A DNA stretch of 64,000 nucleotides. It comes from UBA6049 sp965662345. GTDB lineage: Bacteria; Bacteroidota; Bacteroidia; Flavobacteriales_G; Salibacteraceae. The stretch spans positions 1-64,000 of the forward strand of contig CBFIHE010000005.1 of NCBI GenBank assembly GCA_965662345.1, written 5' to 3'. Both the position numbers and the translations under genes were made by a program. Of this stretch, positions 41,135 through 51,000 are shown one piece after another (within the stretch, counting starts at the first letter, position 1; every line of letters begins with the position of its first letter). Under the pieces are notes generated by a model. The model was not told the DNA's origin, did not search any database, and saw only the letters and a list, made by a program, of their open reading frames with translations.

Positions 41135-42114
41135 GCATCTACTGCCTCAACCACTTCACTCAAATCAATTTTTAGCATGCCTTTGAAGTTGGGCTTATAC
41201 CATTTATTATCTCCCAATTTAGAATAGGGTCGGTCTTTTACGCCCTTGGGTTCTATGATTTTACTGCCCTCACCCGGTAGGTACGGATACATTCCAAACT
41301 CGGGCACGGTAGCCCCCCAAAGTGAAATCACCTTCTTTTTTAAAGCTGATGCAATGTGCATAAGACCGGTATCATGGGAAATCACTACATCAGCTTGGCG
41401 CAGCAACGATGCCGATTGATTCAGATTAAACATACCTGCCGCATTGAAAACGTTTTCGCCTACCTTTTTAGCAATGTATTTTCCGCGAAGCTCGTCTTCT
41501 TTACCACCCAACAGAATGATGGGTCGGTTTAACAACTCACACAGTTCTATGATTTTCTCATCGGCCAAAATCTTACCAGGATGTTGGCCGCCAATAGCAT
41601 AAGCCACATAGCCGTTATGGTGGGTTACAGGGAGGTGACCGATTGGAATCTCATCGCATTTAGGGATGAAGTAATCCAGTCCTTTGCCGTCATTCTTAAT
41701 GCCAAAAGCTTTGGTAGTAGACATATAGCGATCTACAATGTGAACATTAGGCATGCGGTTTACCTTAAAATTCACGTACATCCATTTTTCTACATTAAAC
41801 TTCTCAAACGAGAAAGAAAGCGCTCCAGTAGCTTTCTTGGCCTGATTGGACCTCAAATTTTTATGCAGATCAAACACATAGTCGTACCCGTTATCGCGAA
41901 GCGTTTCAGCTGCCTCACTCACCTTATTTTCTATGGTAATGAGCTCGTCTATGTAAGGGTTATCGTTTAGCAATGGGATAAATTGCTTTTTGGTAAGAAA
42001 GTGAACTTCTACATCTCCATCATTCAGCTGTTGTTTAACGCAACGTATAACTGGCGTGGTAAGCACAATGTCGCCAATGCTGCTAAAGCGAATGATAAGA
42101 ACCCTTACCGGCAT
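41131..42114 (-). CDS. Glycosyltransferase family 9 (heptosyltransferase-like)
   Basis: 327 residues, GT-B fold. The N terminus RVLIIRFSSIGDIVLTTPVI and the C-terminal domain ADVVISHDTGLMHIASALKK with VISLWGATVPEFGMYPY are typical of GT9 enzymes that add heptose or related sugars to lipopolysaccharide core. Acceptor unknown. Last gene of the yicC-gmk-nadD-GT9 operon, 3 bases from nadD. Confidence 0.92.
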   Translation of the reverse strand: MPVRVLIIRFSSIGDIVLTTPVIRCVKQQLNDGDVEVHFLTKKQFIPLLNDNPYIDELITIENKVSEAAETLRDNGYDYVFDLHKNLRSNQAKKATGALSFSFEKFNVEKWMYVNFKVNRMPNVHIVDRYMSTTKAFGIKNDGKGLDYFIPKCDEIPIGHLPVTHHNGYVAYAIGGQHPGKILADEKIIELCELLNRPIILLGGKEDELRGKYIAKKVGENVFNAAGMFNLNQSASLLRQADVVISHDTGLMHIASALKKKVISLWGATVPEFGMYPYLPGEGSKIIEPKGVKDRPYSKLGDNKWYKPNFKGMLKIDLSEVVEAVDA

Positions 42115-42117
42115 GGT

Positions 42118-42717
42118 TTATTTGTAGAAATTCATTTCTGTGAGGTACTTGTGTACAGACTCTGTAAGTAGGTAACGTACATCTTTCTCATCTTGAATAG
42201 CCTTGCGAATCAAGCTAGAAGAAACCTTCATTATAGGTGCTTTTACCATGCGAATCTTTTCATGGCGTGCAAAGCGATTCTCTTTCTTCTGCATCTTTTC
42301 CTGTTCTTCCTCGGTTAATGCACGAGGGTATACATAGATAAAGTGATTATCTATGATTTGCTCATAGTTTCTCCACTTATGAAGGGTACGCAAGTTGTCT
42401 TCTCCCATGATTAGTGAGAATTCTTTATCAGGATATTTCTCTTGCAATGCAACTAAGGTATGGGTAGTGTAAGATGGTTTGGGTAAGTGAAACTCTATAT
42501 CTGTAACTTGAAGAAGCAGGTTATCGTCAATAGCCTCTTTAACCATGGCTAACCGATGATAGTCTTCTAACAAATTATGGTTTTTCTTCATGGGGTTTTG
42601 CGGAGTAACCACCAGCCAAACTTGGTCTAAATCTGTATACTGAGCCATGTAATTGGCTATAATCAAATGGCCAACGTGAATGGGATTGTATGTTCCGAAG
42701 TACAGCCCTACTTTCAT
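42118..42717 (-). CDS. nadD: Nicotinate-nucleotide adenylyltransferase
   Basis: 199 residues. Makes nicotinate adenine dinucleotide from nicotinate mononucleotide and ATP in NAD synthesis. The nucleotidyltransferase motif is GTYNPIHVGHLIIANYM near the start, and SSSLIRKAIQDEKDVRYLL near the C terminus is the ISSTxIR-like block. In the yicC-gmk-nadD-GT9 operon, 4 bases after gmk. Confidence 0.95.
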   Translation of the reverse strand: MKVGLYFGTYNPIHVGHLIIANYMAQYTDLDQVWLVVTPQNPMKKNHNLLEDYHRLAMVKEAIDDNLLLQVTDIEFHLPKPSYTTHTLVALQEKYPDKEFSLIMGEDNLRTLHKWRNYEQIIDNHFIYVYPRALTEEEQEKMQKKENRFARHEKIRMVKAPIMKVSSSLIRKAIQDEKDVRYLLTESVHKYLTEMNFYK

Positions 42718-42721
42718 CCTC

Positions 42722-43285
42722 TTAATTTAAAAAACCAGAAACTGCATCAATGGTTTCTGCTACGGCTAAGTCTAAATCGTCATTGGTAATTACCAAATCA
42801 AAGTCACACTTTACAGCCAATTCTTTGTTCGCTTTTTGCAGACGCATGGCGATTTTTTCTTCCGTTTCAGTTTGTCTACCACGCAAACGGTTCTCTAATT
42901 CTTCTATGGATGGTGGTTCTATAAAAAGCGCCAATGCTGCATCACCAAATTGGCTTTTTAGATTTAACCCGCCAACCACATCTATATCAAAAATTACAGC
43001 ACTTCCTTTTGTCCAAATACGCTCAACTTCACTTTTAAGAGTTCCATAATACTGGTTGGGGTAAACCTCTTCATATTCCAAGAATTGTTCATTGGCAATA
43101 GCTTCTTTGAAACCATGAACACCCAAAAAGTGATAGTCTACACCATCTTGTTCTGAGCCTCTAGGGTCTCTGCTGGTTGCCGATACAGAAAACTCCAGAT
43201 TCTGAACTTTCTTCAGCATACGGTGAACAATGGTGGTTTTACCAGATCCGCTTGGTGCAGATATGATTATTAACTTACCCTGCAT
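42722..43285 (-). CDS. gmk: Guanylate kinase
   Basis: 187 residues. Phosphorylates GMP to GDP. P-loop APSGSGKTTIVHRML near residue 10, GMP-binding EFSVSATSRDPRG, DGVDYHFL and FLEYEEVYPNQYYGT, and the lid RLRGRQTETEEKI. The start overlaps the yicC stop by one base (TAATG on the minus strand), so the two are translationally coupled, a conserved pairing. Confidence 0.97.
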   Translation of the reverse strand: MQGKLIIISAPSGSGKTTIVHRMLKKVQNLEFSVSATSRDPRGSEQDGVDYHFLGVHGFKEAIANEQFLEYEEVYPNQYYGTLKSEVERIWTKGSAVIFDIDVVGGLNLKSQFGDAALALFIEPPSIEELENRLRGRQTETEEKIAMRLQKANKELAVKCDFDLVITNDDLDLAVAETIDAVSGFLN

Positions 43286-44157
43286 TACAATACGTTGAGC
43301 ACTTGCTCTTTTATTTTCTCCAATTCGTCTTTCATCTGCACCACTGCCTTTTGAATGGGTGCATGATATGCCTTAGAGCCTATGGTATTAATTTCTCTAC
43401 CTATTTCTTGTGTGATAAAGCCAAGCTTTTTTCCCTGCCCCCATTTACCTTCAAGGGTTTCTAAGAAATACTCACAATGCGCTTTGAGACGAACCTTTTC
43501 TTCTGTAATGTCTAACTTTTCTATGTAATAGATAAGCTCCTGTTCTAGCCGGTTGGTATCTACTTTATCTGTTCCAGAAAGATCTTCAAGACTTTTCGCG
43601 ATACGCTGTCTTACAGAATCTATACGCTCATTCTCGTGTGCCTTTACCGTTTCAAAATGGGTGAGAATACCCTCTATTCTTTTGTGAAAATCAGTGGCTA
43701 ACTTCTTACCTTCTTGAGCACGAAATTCAGTTAGCTTATCACACGCCTCAACTGCCAAAGCCTCAATTACATTCCACTCATCTTTATTCAACTCTTCTCG
43801 CTCTGCGCGAATAACCTCTGGTAGGCGAATTACTGTATCTAATAAAGAGCTATTGGTTTCTCCTACCTGGTTGGCTAATGCTTTAAGGTTGTTGTAGTAA
43901 TTAAGTGCTAAGCCTTGATTGATGGCATGGTTAGACTCGGCTCCATTATTCTCAACATAAAGATTGAATTCAATCTTGCCTCTTCCTAACTTATCATAGA
44001 CCAATGATCTCAGAATCATTTCCTTTTCCTTATACAAAGAAGGCATCCGTACATTTAAGTCGGTTTGCTTACTATTTAAGGATTTAATTTCAAGAATGAA
44101 TTTCTTATTCTCAAACTGACCTACCGCCTTACCAAAGCCGGTCATGGATACAATCAT
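43285..44157 (-). CDS. yicC: YicC family endoribonuclease-like protein
   Basis: 290 residues, typical length. YicC_N domain at 1-155 (MIVSMTGFGKA, SLNSKQTDLNVRMPSLY) and the DUF1732 domain at the C terminus ending KLGFITQEIGREINTIGSKA. YicC proteins are RNA-degrading or RNA-remodelling enzymes that affect small-RNA turnover, according to work in E. coli and Bacillus as I recall it. First gene of the operon with gmk, nadD and GT9. Confidence 0.95.
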   Translation of the reverse strand: MIVSMTGFGKAVGQFENKKFILEIKSLNSKQTDLNVRMPSLYKEKEMILRSLVYDKLGRGKIEFNLYVENNGAESNHAINQGLALNYYNNLKALANQVGETNSSLLDTVIRLPEVIRAEREELNKDEWNVIEALAVEACDKLTEFRAQEGKKLATDFHKRIEGILTHFETVKAHENERIDSVRQRIAKSLEDLSGTDKVDTNRLEQELIYYIEKLDITEEKVRLKAHCEYFLETLEGKWGQGKKLGFITQEIGREINTIGSKAYHAPIQKAVVQMKDELEKIKEQVLNVL

Positions 44158-44207
44158 AGTCTTTCTTTTAAGGCATCAAAAGTAAGTAATTCAATGCGGA
44201 GAAGAGC

Positions 44208-45128
44208 TTATTCAGCTTTAGGTGAGCGAATGGGTTTACTTACCAAGTAGACACCGGAGAAAATGAATAATGCGGCAATAATCTTTAGTAGATCTAAGCT
44301 GTCTTTTCCCCAAAGCATTGCAACCAAGGCGGCTAAGACTGGCTGCGAATAAATGTATATACTCACAGTAGATGCGTTTACCCGTTTTAATGCATAAATG
44401 TTTAACAAATAGGCAAAGAAGGTAGTGCCAATTACTACGAAAGCCACAGCCAAGCTAACTTCTAAGGTAAAAGAGCTCCACTCAACATTCGCTACATCAC
44501 CCCATCCAAACGGTAAAACGTAGATTAAGCCAAATGCAAAGACGGTTTTAATTACGGTGAGCGGACTGTATTTTCCCATAACTGGTTTCACCAAGACTAG
44601 GTACAATGCATAGGCCGTGGCATTTAGGAATACCAAAATATCTCCTAACCAATTTCCTGCATCATAACCAGGTGCTACATTGGTGTTGAACAAAATCAGT
44701 AATAATGCTCCCGACAAGCCTAGTGCTATACCTATGATTTTCATCCAATGAATGCGCTCTTTCAAAAAGATGGATGCTATTATCAAAACCAAAATGGGGT
44801 TAACGGTCATGATTATGGCGGCATTTATGGGAGAAGTTAAATTAAGGCCTTGAAAGAATAAGAGCTGGTTGCCTGCCACTCCAAACAAAGCACAAACCGC
44901 TAAACGTAGTAGGTCTTTTTTTTCGGGGAGTTCATTATTTCTGAGCAAGCTTGCTACTAGCCAGAACAGCATCACAGCTCCCGATACGCGCAGTAGGATA
45001 AAGCCATTAGGAGCGACATAATCTGGCATCACTATTTTAGCAACAGAATAATTAATGCCGTAAATAAGGTTTGCACCAAAGAGCGCTAGATGCGCTTTGG
45101 TTCCTTCAGTTAGAGAAGAAAGAGACAT
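44208..45128 (-). CDS. EamA/DMT family transporter
   Basis: 306 residues, ten hydrophobic segments in two EamA repeats (GINYSVAKIVMP and NPILVLIIASIFLKERIHWM in the first; INIYALKRVNASTVSIYIYS and QPVLAALVAMLW in the second). Inner-membrane drug/metabolite-type permease. Substrate unknown. It starts 1 base after the gatC stop, so the genes are cotranscribed. Confidence 0.92.
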   Translation of the reverse strand: MSLSSLTEGTKAHLALFGANLIYGINYSVAKIVMPDYVAPNGFILLRVSGAVMLFWLVASLLRNNELPEKKDLLRLAVCALFGVAGNQLLFFQGLNLTSPINAAIIMTVNPILVLIIASIFLKERIHWMKIIGIALGLSGALLLILFNTNVAPGYDAGNWLGDILVFLNATAYALYLVLVKPVMGKYSPLTVIKTVFAFGLIYVLPFGWGDVANVEWSSFTLEVSLAVAFVVIGTTFFAYLLNIYALKRVNASTVSIYIYSQPVLAALVAMLWGKDSLDLLKIIAALFIFSGVYLVSKPIRSPKAE

Positions 45129-45129
45129 G

Positions 45130-45420
45130 TTATTTGCTCAGTACCTTAGGTACCTTGAAGTAATCTGAATCTTTAAGCGGTGCATTTTTCAAGGCTTCGC
45201 TTCCAGAAACTGGATTGGCGCCTTCGTCTTTACGAAGTGAAAGATCTTCATCTGTCATGTAAATTAGGGGTTCTACACCATCCGTATCTACTTCGTTAAG
45301 TTTTTCAACAAAGTCTAAAATGCGCGTCATGTCTTTCTTGATTGCCTCTTTTGCATCACCTTCAAACGAAAGTTTAGCTAAGCTAGCCACCTTATCTACT
45401 AATGCATCATCTACCTTCAT
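45130..45420 (-). CDS. gatC: Aspartyl/glutamyl-tRNA amidotransferase subunit C
   Basis: 96 residues. Stabilises GatA and joins it to GatB in the enzyme that converts Glu-tRNA(Gln) and Asp-tRNA(Asn) to the amidated forms. Signature: VASLAKLSFEG at the N terminus, MTRILDFVEKLNEVDTDGVE in the middle, and LKDSDYFKVPKVL at the end. gatA and gatB are not in the window. Leads a two-gene unit with the EamA transporter. Confidence 0.95.
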   Translation of the reverse strand: MKVDDALVDKVASLAKLSFEGDAKEAIKKDMTRILDFVEKLNEVDTDGVEPLIYMTDEDLSLRKDEGANPVSGSEALKNAPLKDSDYFKVPKVLSK

Positions 45421-45441
45421 GCCTCACTGTTTAATGCGATA

Positions 45442-45449
45442 CAAATGTA
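45442..45449 (-). promoter_or_regulatory. -7 element for gatC
   Basis: TACATTTG on the minus strand, an exact TAnnTTTG, 21 bases before the ATG. Its upstream edge is part of the inverted repeat at 45447-45473. No clear TTG at the expected -33 position. Confidence 0.5.
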
Positions 45450-45473
45450 ATGCTTCCTAGTGAGGAGCATTAC
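45447..45473. repeat. Inverted repeat between gatC and the flippase
   Basis: GTAATGCT at 45447-45454 and AGCATTAC at 45466-45473 are perfect inverted arms; inside, TCCT/AGGA pairs too with one bulged T, leaving an AGTG centre. It overlaps the gatC -7 element. It could be an operator or, if transcribed, a hairpin; it has no T run. Confidence 0.5.
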
Positions 45474-45484
45474 ATGAAGAATGT

Positions 45485-45517
45485 TTGTATTCTATGCAAT
45501 TGATTCCACTATTTTTG
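45485..45517 (+). promoter_or_regulatory. Probable promoter of the flippase gene
   Basis: TATTTTTG at 45510-45517 matches TAnnTTTG exactly; TTG at 45485-45487 is 22 bases upstream, a little long. The predicted transcript starts about 12 bases before the TTG start at 45535. Confidence 0.45.
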
Positions 45518-45534
45518 AGAAATAACCCAACCCG

Positions 45535-46878
45535 TTGTCTGCACAAGAAAAATCTAACTATTGGGTTCGATCGGGAATCCTAACATTGGCTCAAAGAGCT
45601 GGAATGCTCCTATTTGGTACAGGCGGGTTTATGTTGCTCATACGTATTTTACCTACGAAAGAGGACTTTGGGATATGGGCTCTATTTTTAACCGTGATCA
45701 CGATTTTAAGTGTACTTAGAAATGGCTTTATCAGAAGCGGTTTGGTTAAAGAATTGGCGTCAAGTGAAGATGCTAACGAACGAAAAGAGATTATTGGCTC
45801 CTCATTCATACTTAACGTATTTTTCACGCTATCCCAAGCGCTTCTTGTTTTGGCTTTGGCAGATTTGCTAGGTAGATTTTGGGATGCCCCTGACCTAACC
45901 CTTATGCTCTACGTTTATGCAGTAGGGTCTGTTTTTATGCTTTTTCTCACTCATATGGAGTTTGTTCAAGAAGCAAATTTTGATTTTTTAGGCATTTTTT
46001 GGTCGTACATTGTGAGAAGCGGGTCATTCTTCTTCTACCTGGTTTACCTCTTCCTGTTTGAAAGCACTCCTGGGTTTTTGGAGCTATCATCAGTCTACTT
46101 TGGCACCATGGTTTTAGGTGGCATAGCGGGTTACATACCATCTAGAGCTATGTTGTTCTTTACTAGCTCTTTCAGTCGATCCAGAATTGTGGAGCTATTT
46201 CACTTTGGGAAATACACTTTTGGCACTACACTCAGCTTTCAGGCTATTCGCAATACGGATCAATGGATGCTAGGAAGAATGGTCTCTCCAGAAGGTGTTG
46301 CACAATATAACCCCGCTATTCGGATTGCTAATTTGGTTGAAGTACCTACCCTCGCCATAGCCCAAGTTATTTTTCCTCAAGCGGCTAAACAAGTAGCGCA
46401 AAAAGGATTAGATGCCGCTAAAGACATGTATGAAAAGTCTGTGGCAAGCATTCTTTGTTTCATCATTCCACCGAGTATAGTAATGTATTTCATGGCTACA
46501 GATATTGTAGTGCTGTTGGCTGGAGAACGCTATGCTGATACAGGTAATATCTTGCAAGTGACCTTGTTCTACTCTTTGTTCATACCATTCGCTAGACAGC
46601 TTGGAGTTATCCTTGATACCATTGGCAAACAAAAAGTAAACTTCTATTTCGTTATACTTACTGGAGTACTTAATGTGGGCTTCAACTAATTCTTTATCTT
46701 GGATTATGGTGTAATTGGAGCGGCTTATGGAACCTTGGTAACCTACATTATTGGCTTTGTATTAAATCAATGGTACATTAAGCGTTTTATGCATGTAAGC
46801 CTGCTGAGAATTCCTAAATACATGCTCTTCTTTTACAAAAAGGTTTGGGACATGGTCATGAACAAACTAAAACGCTAG
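45535..46878 (+). pseudogene. Polysaccharide/oligosaccharide flippase (MATE/Wzx-like), interrupted by in-frame stop
   Basis: The reading frame is 447 codons with an internal TAA at 46687-46689 (codon 385). After the stop the same frame continues for 62 sensible residues (FFILDYGVIGAAYGTLVTYI and on) to a TAG at 46876-46878, with the hydrophobic profile expected of the last helices. About 12 transmembrane segments; it resembles the RfbX/Wzx lipid-linked sugar exporters (GTGGFMLLIRILPTKEDFG, AIRNTDQWMLGRMVSPEGVA). At the stop, neighbouring residues read NVGFN-stop-FFIL, where Tyr (TAT or TAC) would be natural. It may be a nonsense mutation, a sequencing error or read-through. Starts at TTG. Confidence 0.8.
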
Positions 46879-47065
46879 CCTTGAAAATAGGCAATACCCA
46901 GGGCTATAATAGTAATGGCTACTATTTGAATGGTGAACCTCATAGTTTCTCTTGTGTAAAGTGGTTTAATCTACTTCAACATATTCTTTGCTTACGTTCA
47001 ATTAGCAAAATTATATCGTCAAGATTAGTTGAGCCACCCTTTGTTGTAACCTAAATGTATTTTTG

Positions 47066-48007
47066 ATGTTAAATATCATTGATAGAATGAAACAGATTCC
47101 AAAATCGCTTCTTCTTTTCTATGTGTTGGTACTGTACATATTCTTGCAGTTCTGCTGGTGGGCTTACCTCATTATAACACTCAATATAGACTTGTCTGCA
47201 GCAGTAGCTGAAAACGCTGAAGCTGGCAATAATCTCTCACAAAAGCTGATGATGGTTGTTGGAGAAGGTTCCGTTTTCTTACTGCTACTCTTCGTTGGCT
47301 TTTACCAAGTTAGGAAAAGCTTTATGAGAGAGGTTGCTGTGGCAAAACAGCAACGCAACTTCTTGCTGTCCATTACTCATGAATTGAATTCACCACTAGC
47401 CTCAATTAAACTCTACCTTCAAACGTTACAACGCAGAAAACTTTCAGCAGAAAAGACAGAACAAGTGCTGGAAACTTCGCTTGTTGAAGTAGAGAGACAA
47501 AGCAAATTGATAAATAATATTTTAATGGCGGCTCGGGTTGATGACAGCACCTATAATCTCACTTTAGAAGAAGTAAATGCAAGTGCCTTGTTAACGAGAA
47601 TTTGTAATCAGCAGGCGGCACACTTCTCGCATGAATTTGATTTATCAATTTCTGCCGATTTATTAATCACAACAGATGTAGGAGCATTTGAGTCTATTGT
47701 AACAAACCTGATTGAAAATGCACGGAAATACTCTCCTGTTCAGTCTGTAATTTCAATAGGCCTAGTGCCAAAAGACAACGGAATTGAGTTTATGATTCAA
47801 GATGAAGGTCTTGGTATTCCACAATCAGAACAAGATGCAATCTTTAACAAGTTCTACCGAATAGGCAATGAAGAAACACGCAAATCAAAAGGAACGGGAC
47901 TTGGTTTGTACCTTGTTCGATTTTTTGTTGATGCCTTAAGGGGAAATATTAAGGTTACCAACAATTCGGGAGCTAGGTTTACCGTGTTTTTACCCTCACG
48001 CCCGTAG
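47066..48007 (+). CDS. Sensor histidine kinase (orphan)
   Basis: 313 residues from the ATG at 47066; an ATG at 47087 (MKQIPKSLLL) is possible and is favoured if the TATTTTTG at 47058-47065 is its -7 element. Two transmembrane helices (about 17-38 and 70-90) bracket a short periplasmic loop of some 30 residues. The kinase core is complete: H-box FLLSITHELNSPLASIKLYL (phospho-His about residue 108), N-box NLIENARKYS, G1 DEGLGIP, F-box FNKFYRIG, G2 GTGLGLYLVRFF. No response regulator is adjacent, so the partner must lie elsewhere. Confidence 0.9.
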   Translation: MLNIIDRMKQIPKSLLLFYVLVLYIFLQFCWWAYLIITLNIDLSAAVAENAEAGNNLSQKLMMVVGEGSVFLLLLFVGFYQVRKSFMREVAVAKQQRNFLLSITHELNSPLASIKLYLQTLQRRKLSAEKTEQVLETSLVEVERQSKLINNILMAARVDDSTYNLTLEEVNASALLTRICNQQAAHFSHEFDLSISADLLITTDVGAFESIVTNLIENARKYSPVQSVISIGLVPKDNGIEFMIQDEGLGIPQSEQDAIFNKFYRIGNEETRKSKGTGLGLYLVRFFVDALRGNIKVTNNSGARFTVFLPSRP

Positions 48008-48008
48008 C

Positions 48009-51000
48009 CTACTGTACAATGTTTACGGTACCTGTTTGCTCAATTTTCTGCTGGCTGTAACCTTCAATAAAAATGGTATACACGTACGGCCCTGTATTAA
48101 CAGGTTGACCCTTGTAGCTTCCATCCCATTCAAATGCGGGTGAGATTGATGAGAACACCTCATTACCCCACCTATCAAAAATGGAAATGCTGAACTTCTT
48201 GATTTGATTGATATCTCTAATACCATCTCCTTCCATTCTAAAGACATCATTCACCCCATCGCCATTTGGCGTAAATGCTGTTGGAATATATGCTCTTAAA
48301 GGAGGTGTAAACTCTTTGCTCAAACTATCTACGCATCCGTAATCATTATAAGCGAATAAGGTTACACCATACACTTGAGACTGCAAGTATTCGTGCCAAG
48401 GGTTCACAGTATCGCTCTGGTTACCATCACCAAAATCCCATAGGTAATAAGAGGCATCAACACTCAAGTTTGTAAAGATTATGTTGTTTCCATCTATGAA
48501 TTGGCCTTCAAAATTAGCCTCTGGAACAGCAACATCTATGAAAATCTCATCGCTGGCCTTTGACTCGCAACCATCTGTAACGGTAATTGTGTAGTTGTTT
48601 GTCCCTAGCGGACTTACGGTAAGCGTGTTACCTTCTCTACCATTGCTCCATCGGTATGTATATTCACCGTCACCACCAGCTGCCGTGGCCACTAATGGAA
48701 TGTTATCATCTGGACAAGCAAAAGTGTCAAATGGTAAAGTCACTTGTAACGGATTGTAGTTAGGAACTGCCACAATTACTTGGGCAGATGCAGAATCTAA
48801 GTTGCAGTTATCTGCTGCTTGTATTGTGAAAATACGTGTAGAATCCGCTATGCCCCAAAGTATATCTAACTCATCTTGCCAATTGGTCCAAGACACCACA
48901 TAGTCTCCTGAACCTCCGATAACTGTAGCTTCTCCAAATTCAAAAATATCACCAACACAATCTACCGTATCGTTTTCAAAAGGAATGATTTGCAGAGGAT
49001 CATATGTTTGAACCGTAACCGTTATTTGTTCAATTGCCGTATCTGTTCCGCAGATATCTGTTACGCTTACCGTAAATACACTCGTATCACCAGAAGTAAC
49101 CACTTGACTGCTATCGGTTACTCCATTACTCCATTGATAACTGTAAGGATAATAACCTCCAGATACCTCTGGCCCTATAGTTACCACATCACCTGCACAA
49201 GGGATTGACTTATTCTCTCTACTTGTTACAATTGGCTCATTAATCACCCAAACCGTTACTGTATCCACAACAGTAAGCTGTCCGCAAGCGTCTGTTACAG
49301 AAACATAATACTCAGTGCTAACTTGCGGTTTTACGCGTTGAACTGAATCGGTTACCCCGTTATTCCATTGAAAGGTAAAACCTGGAGTGGTGTAGCTTAC
49401 ATCTACCCAAATATCAATACTATCACTAGTACAGTTGATTGTATCGTCTACCGTGTTTAACGTGAAAGGAGGATTATCAACTACCAAGGTAAACGTATCT
49501 ATAAGGTTGTAACCCGCACAGTTTTGACTAACCGTAACGTAATAATCTGTTGTTACAAATGGGTTCATTTCATAGAACTGGGTAGAAACAAAACCCGTAC
49601 TCCACTGGTAGCTCAAGCCAGGCATTGGGTTATTCACATTCACCAGCACTACCGCTCCAACATCTTCACAATCAATGGTGTCTCCAGGAGCATCAATACT
49701 AGTTGGTGGGTTCTGTATGACTACTGTTGCTGTATCTACATAAGTATACAACGAACAAGCATCAGTTAATGTAACATAGTAATCTGTAGTTGTAGTTGGG
49801 GTGGATACAAAAATGCTATCTAGCGTATCTCCAGTAGACCATTGATAGGTAAATGGTCCAATGCCCGTAAGCGGATTTGCTAGTAGGTTTACTGGTGCAT
49901 TGGTGCACATGACTGTGTCTATTGTGGGGTCTGCCGTTATCAGCGGAGCATCTTCAATGGTAATCATCAAGGTGTCTCCTTGGAAGCTTCCACATCCTAT
50001 TTGGATAGTGGTATCGTCAATGGCAACGTACAGGGTTTCACTTCCTTCTACCAGTCCGTCATCGGGAATATTGAAGTACACCGCTAAACTGTCTTGGCCC
50101 TGTGCAAAAAACAGAGTATCGGGGATAGGATCAGTATCCAGCCCAGCTATTGCACTACCAAAAATATTCAGTGGAATGGAGTCTGGCGCAAGAAGTGTAT
50201 CATTCCTCTCAAATACAATTTCAATACCAGCGCAGCCTTCGTAAATAATGCTATCTCCCCCTATTGTATTGTATGTTGGTTGTATAACCGCATTAAATGG
50301 GCTCGTACCTCCAAACGAATTTCCTTCCATGAATACTGCAGACTGCAATCCCACATCACCCGCATTGGCAATTGCCATGGTAAAATTATAGGTCTGACAA
50401 ATCTGAACAGGGAACTTAATTTCTATAACTGTTGTCTTGGCATTCATGGTGAGTCCACCAGAGTTTCCAGCTAAATAATATTGCGTATTGTACGCTTGAT
50501 TGCATGAACCTGTTTGGGTTGGATGCGTAATAGAAGAAATAGTGATTGGAATATTTGTTCCAGGAACAAAAGCCACATTTGCAGAATTAGGGAATCCAAT
50601 AGGTGAGTTAAATGTGCCCGTGATCCCTGGACCAGCCACAAAAAATCCAAATACATCATTAAATTGTGAGCATGGGTAGGTGTTCCACTCATCACTGGTG
50701 AAACAGAATTTAAATGCCATAGTATCTTGAGTAGGCACAAAGTCGAAGGAAATGGCACAAGCAGAATTCACATCAGAAGCTGGACCAAAGGATGCACCCA
50801 ACAATGCAGGTACAGAAGCAGATACCGACAATAGGTTATTAGAGGTAGCTGTTCCCATCCAAGGGAAACCAAAGTTAAGACCCGTGGTGTTGTTTACGGT
50901 ACCAGGTGCCGGAAAACCCCATGAAGGCGCACTTGGACTACTAGAAACTGAAGCTAAATCCCATGTGCTTAAGACGATTCCACTATCCATACCAACAGCT

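Noticed and set aside
46845..47054. Open frame for a 69-residue protein between flippase and kinase
   Set aside because: Overlaps the end of the flippase frame; composition is unlike a protein, and no start signal is seen.
48990..50474. Plus-strand open frames inside the T9SS type B gene
   Set aside because: Antisense to repetitive Ig-like coding sequence; rich in Thr/Ile/Arg in a pattern expected of reverse frames.
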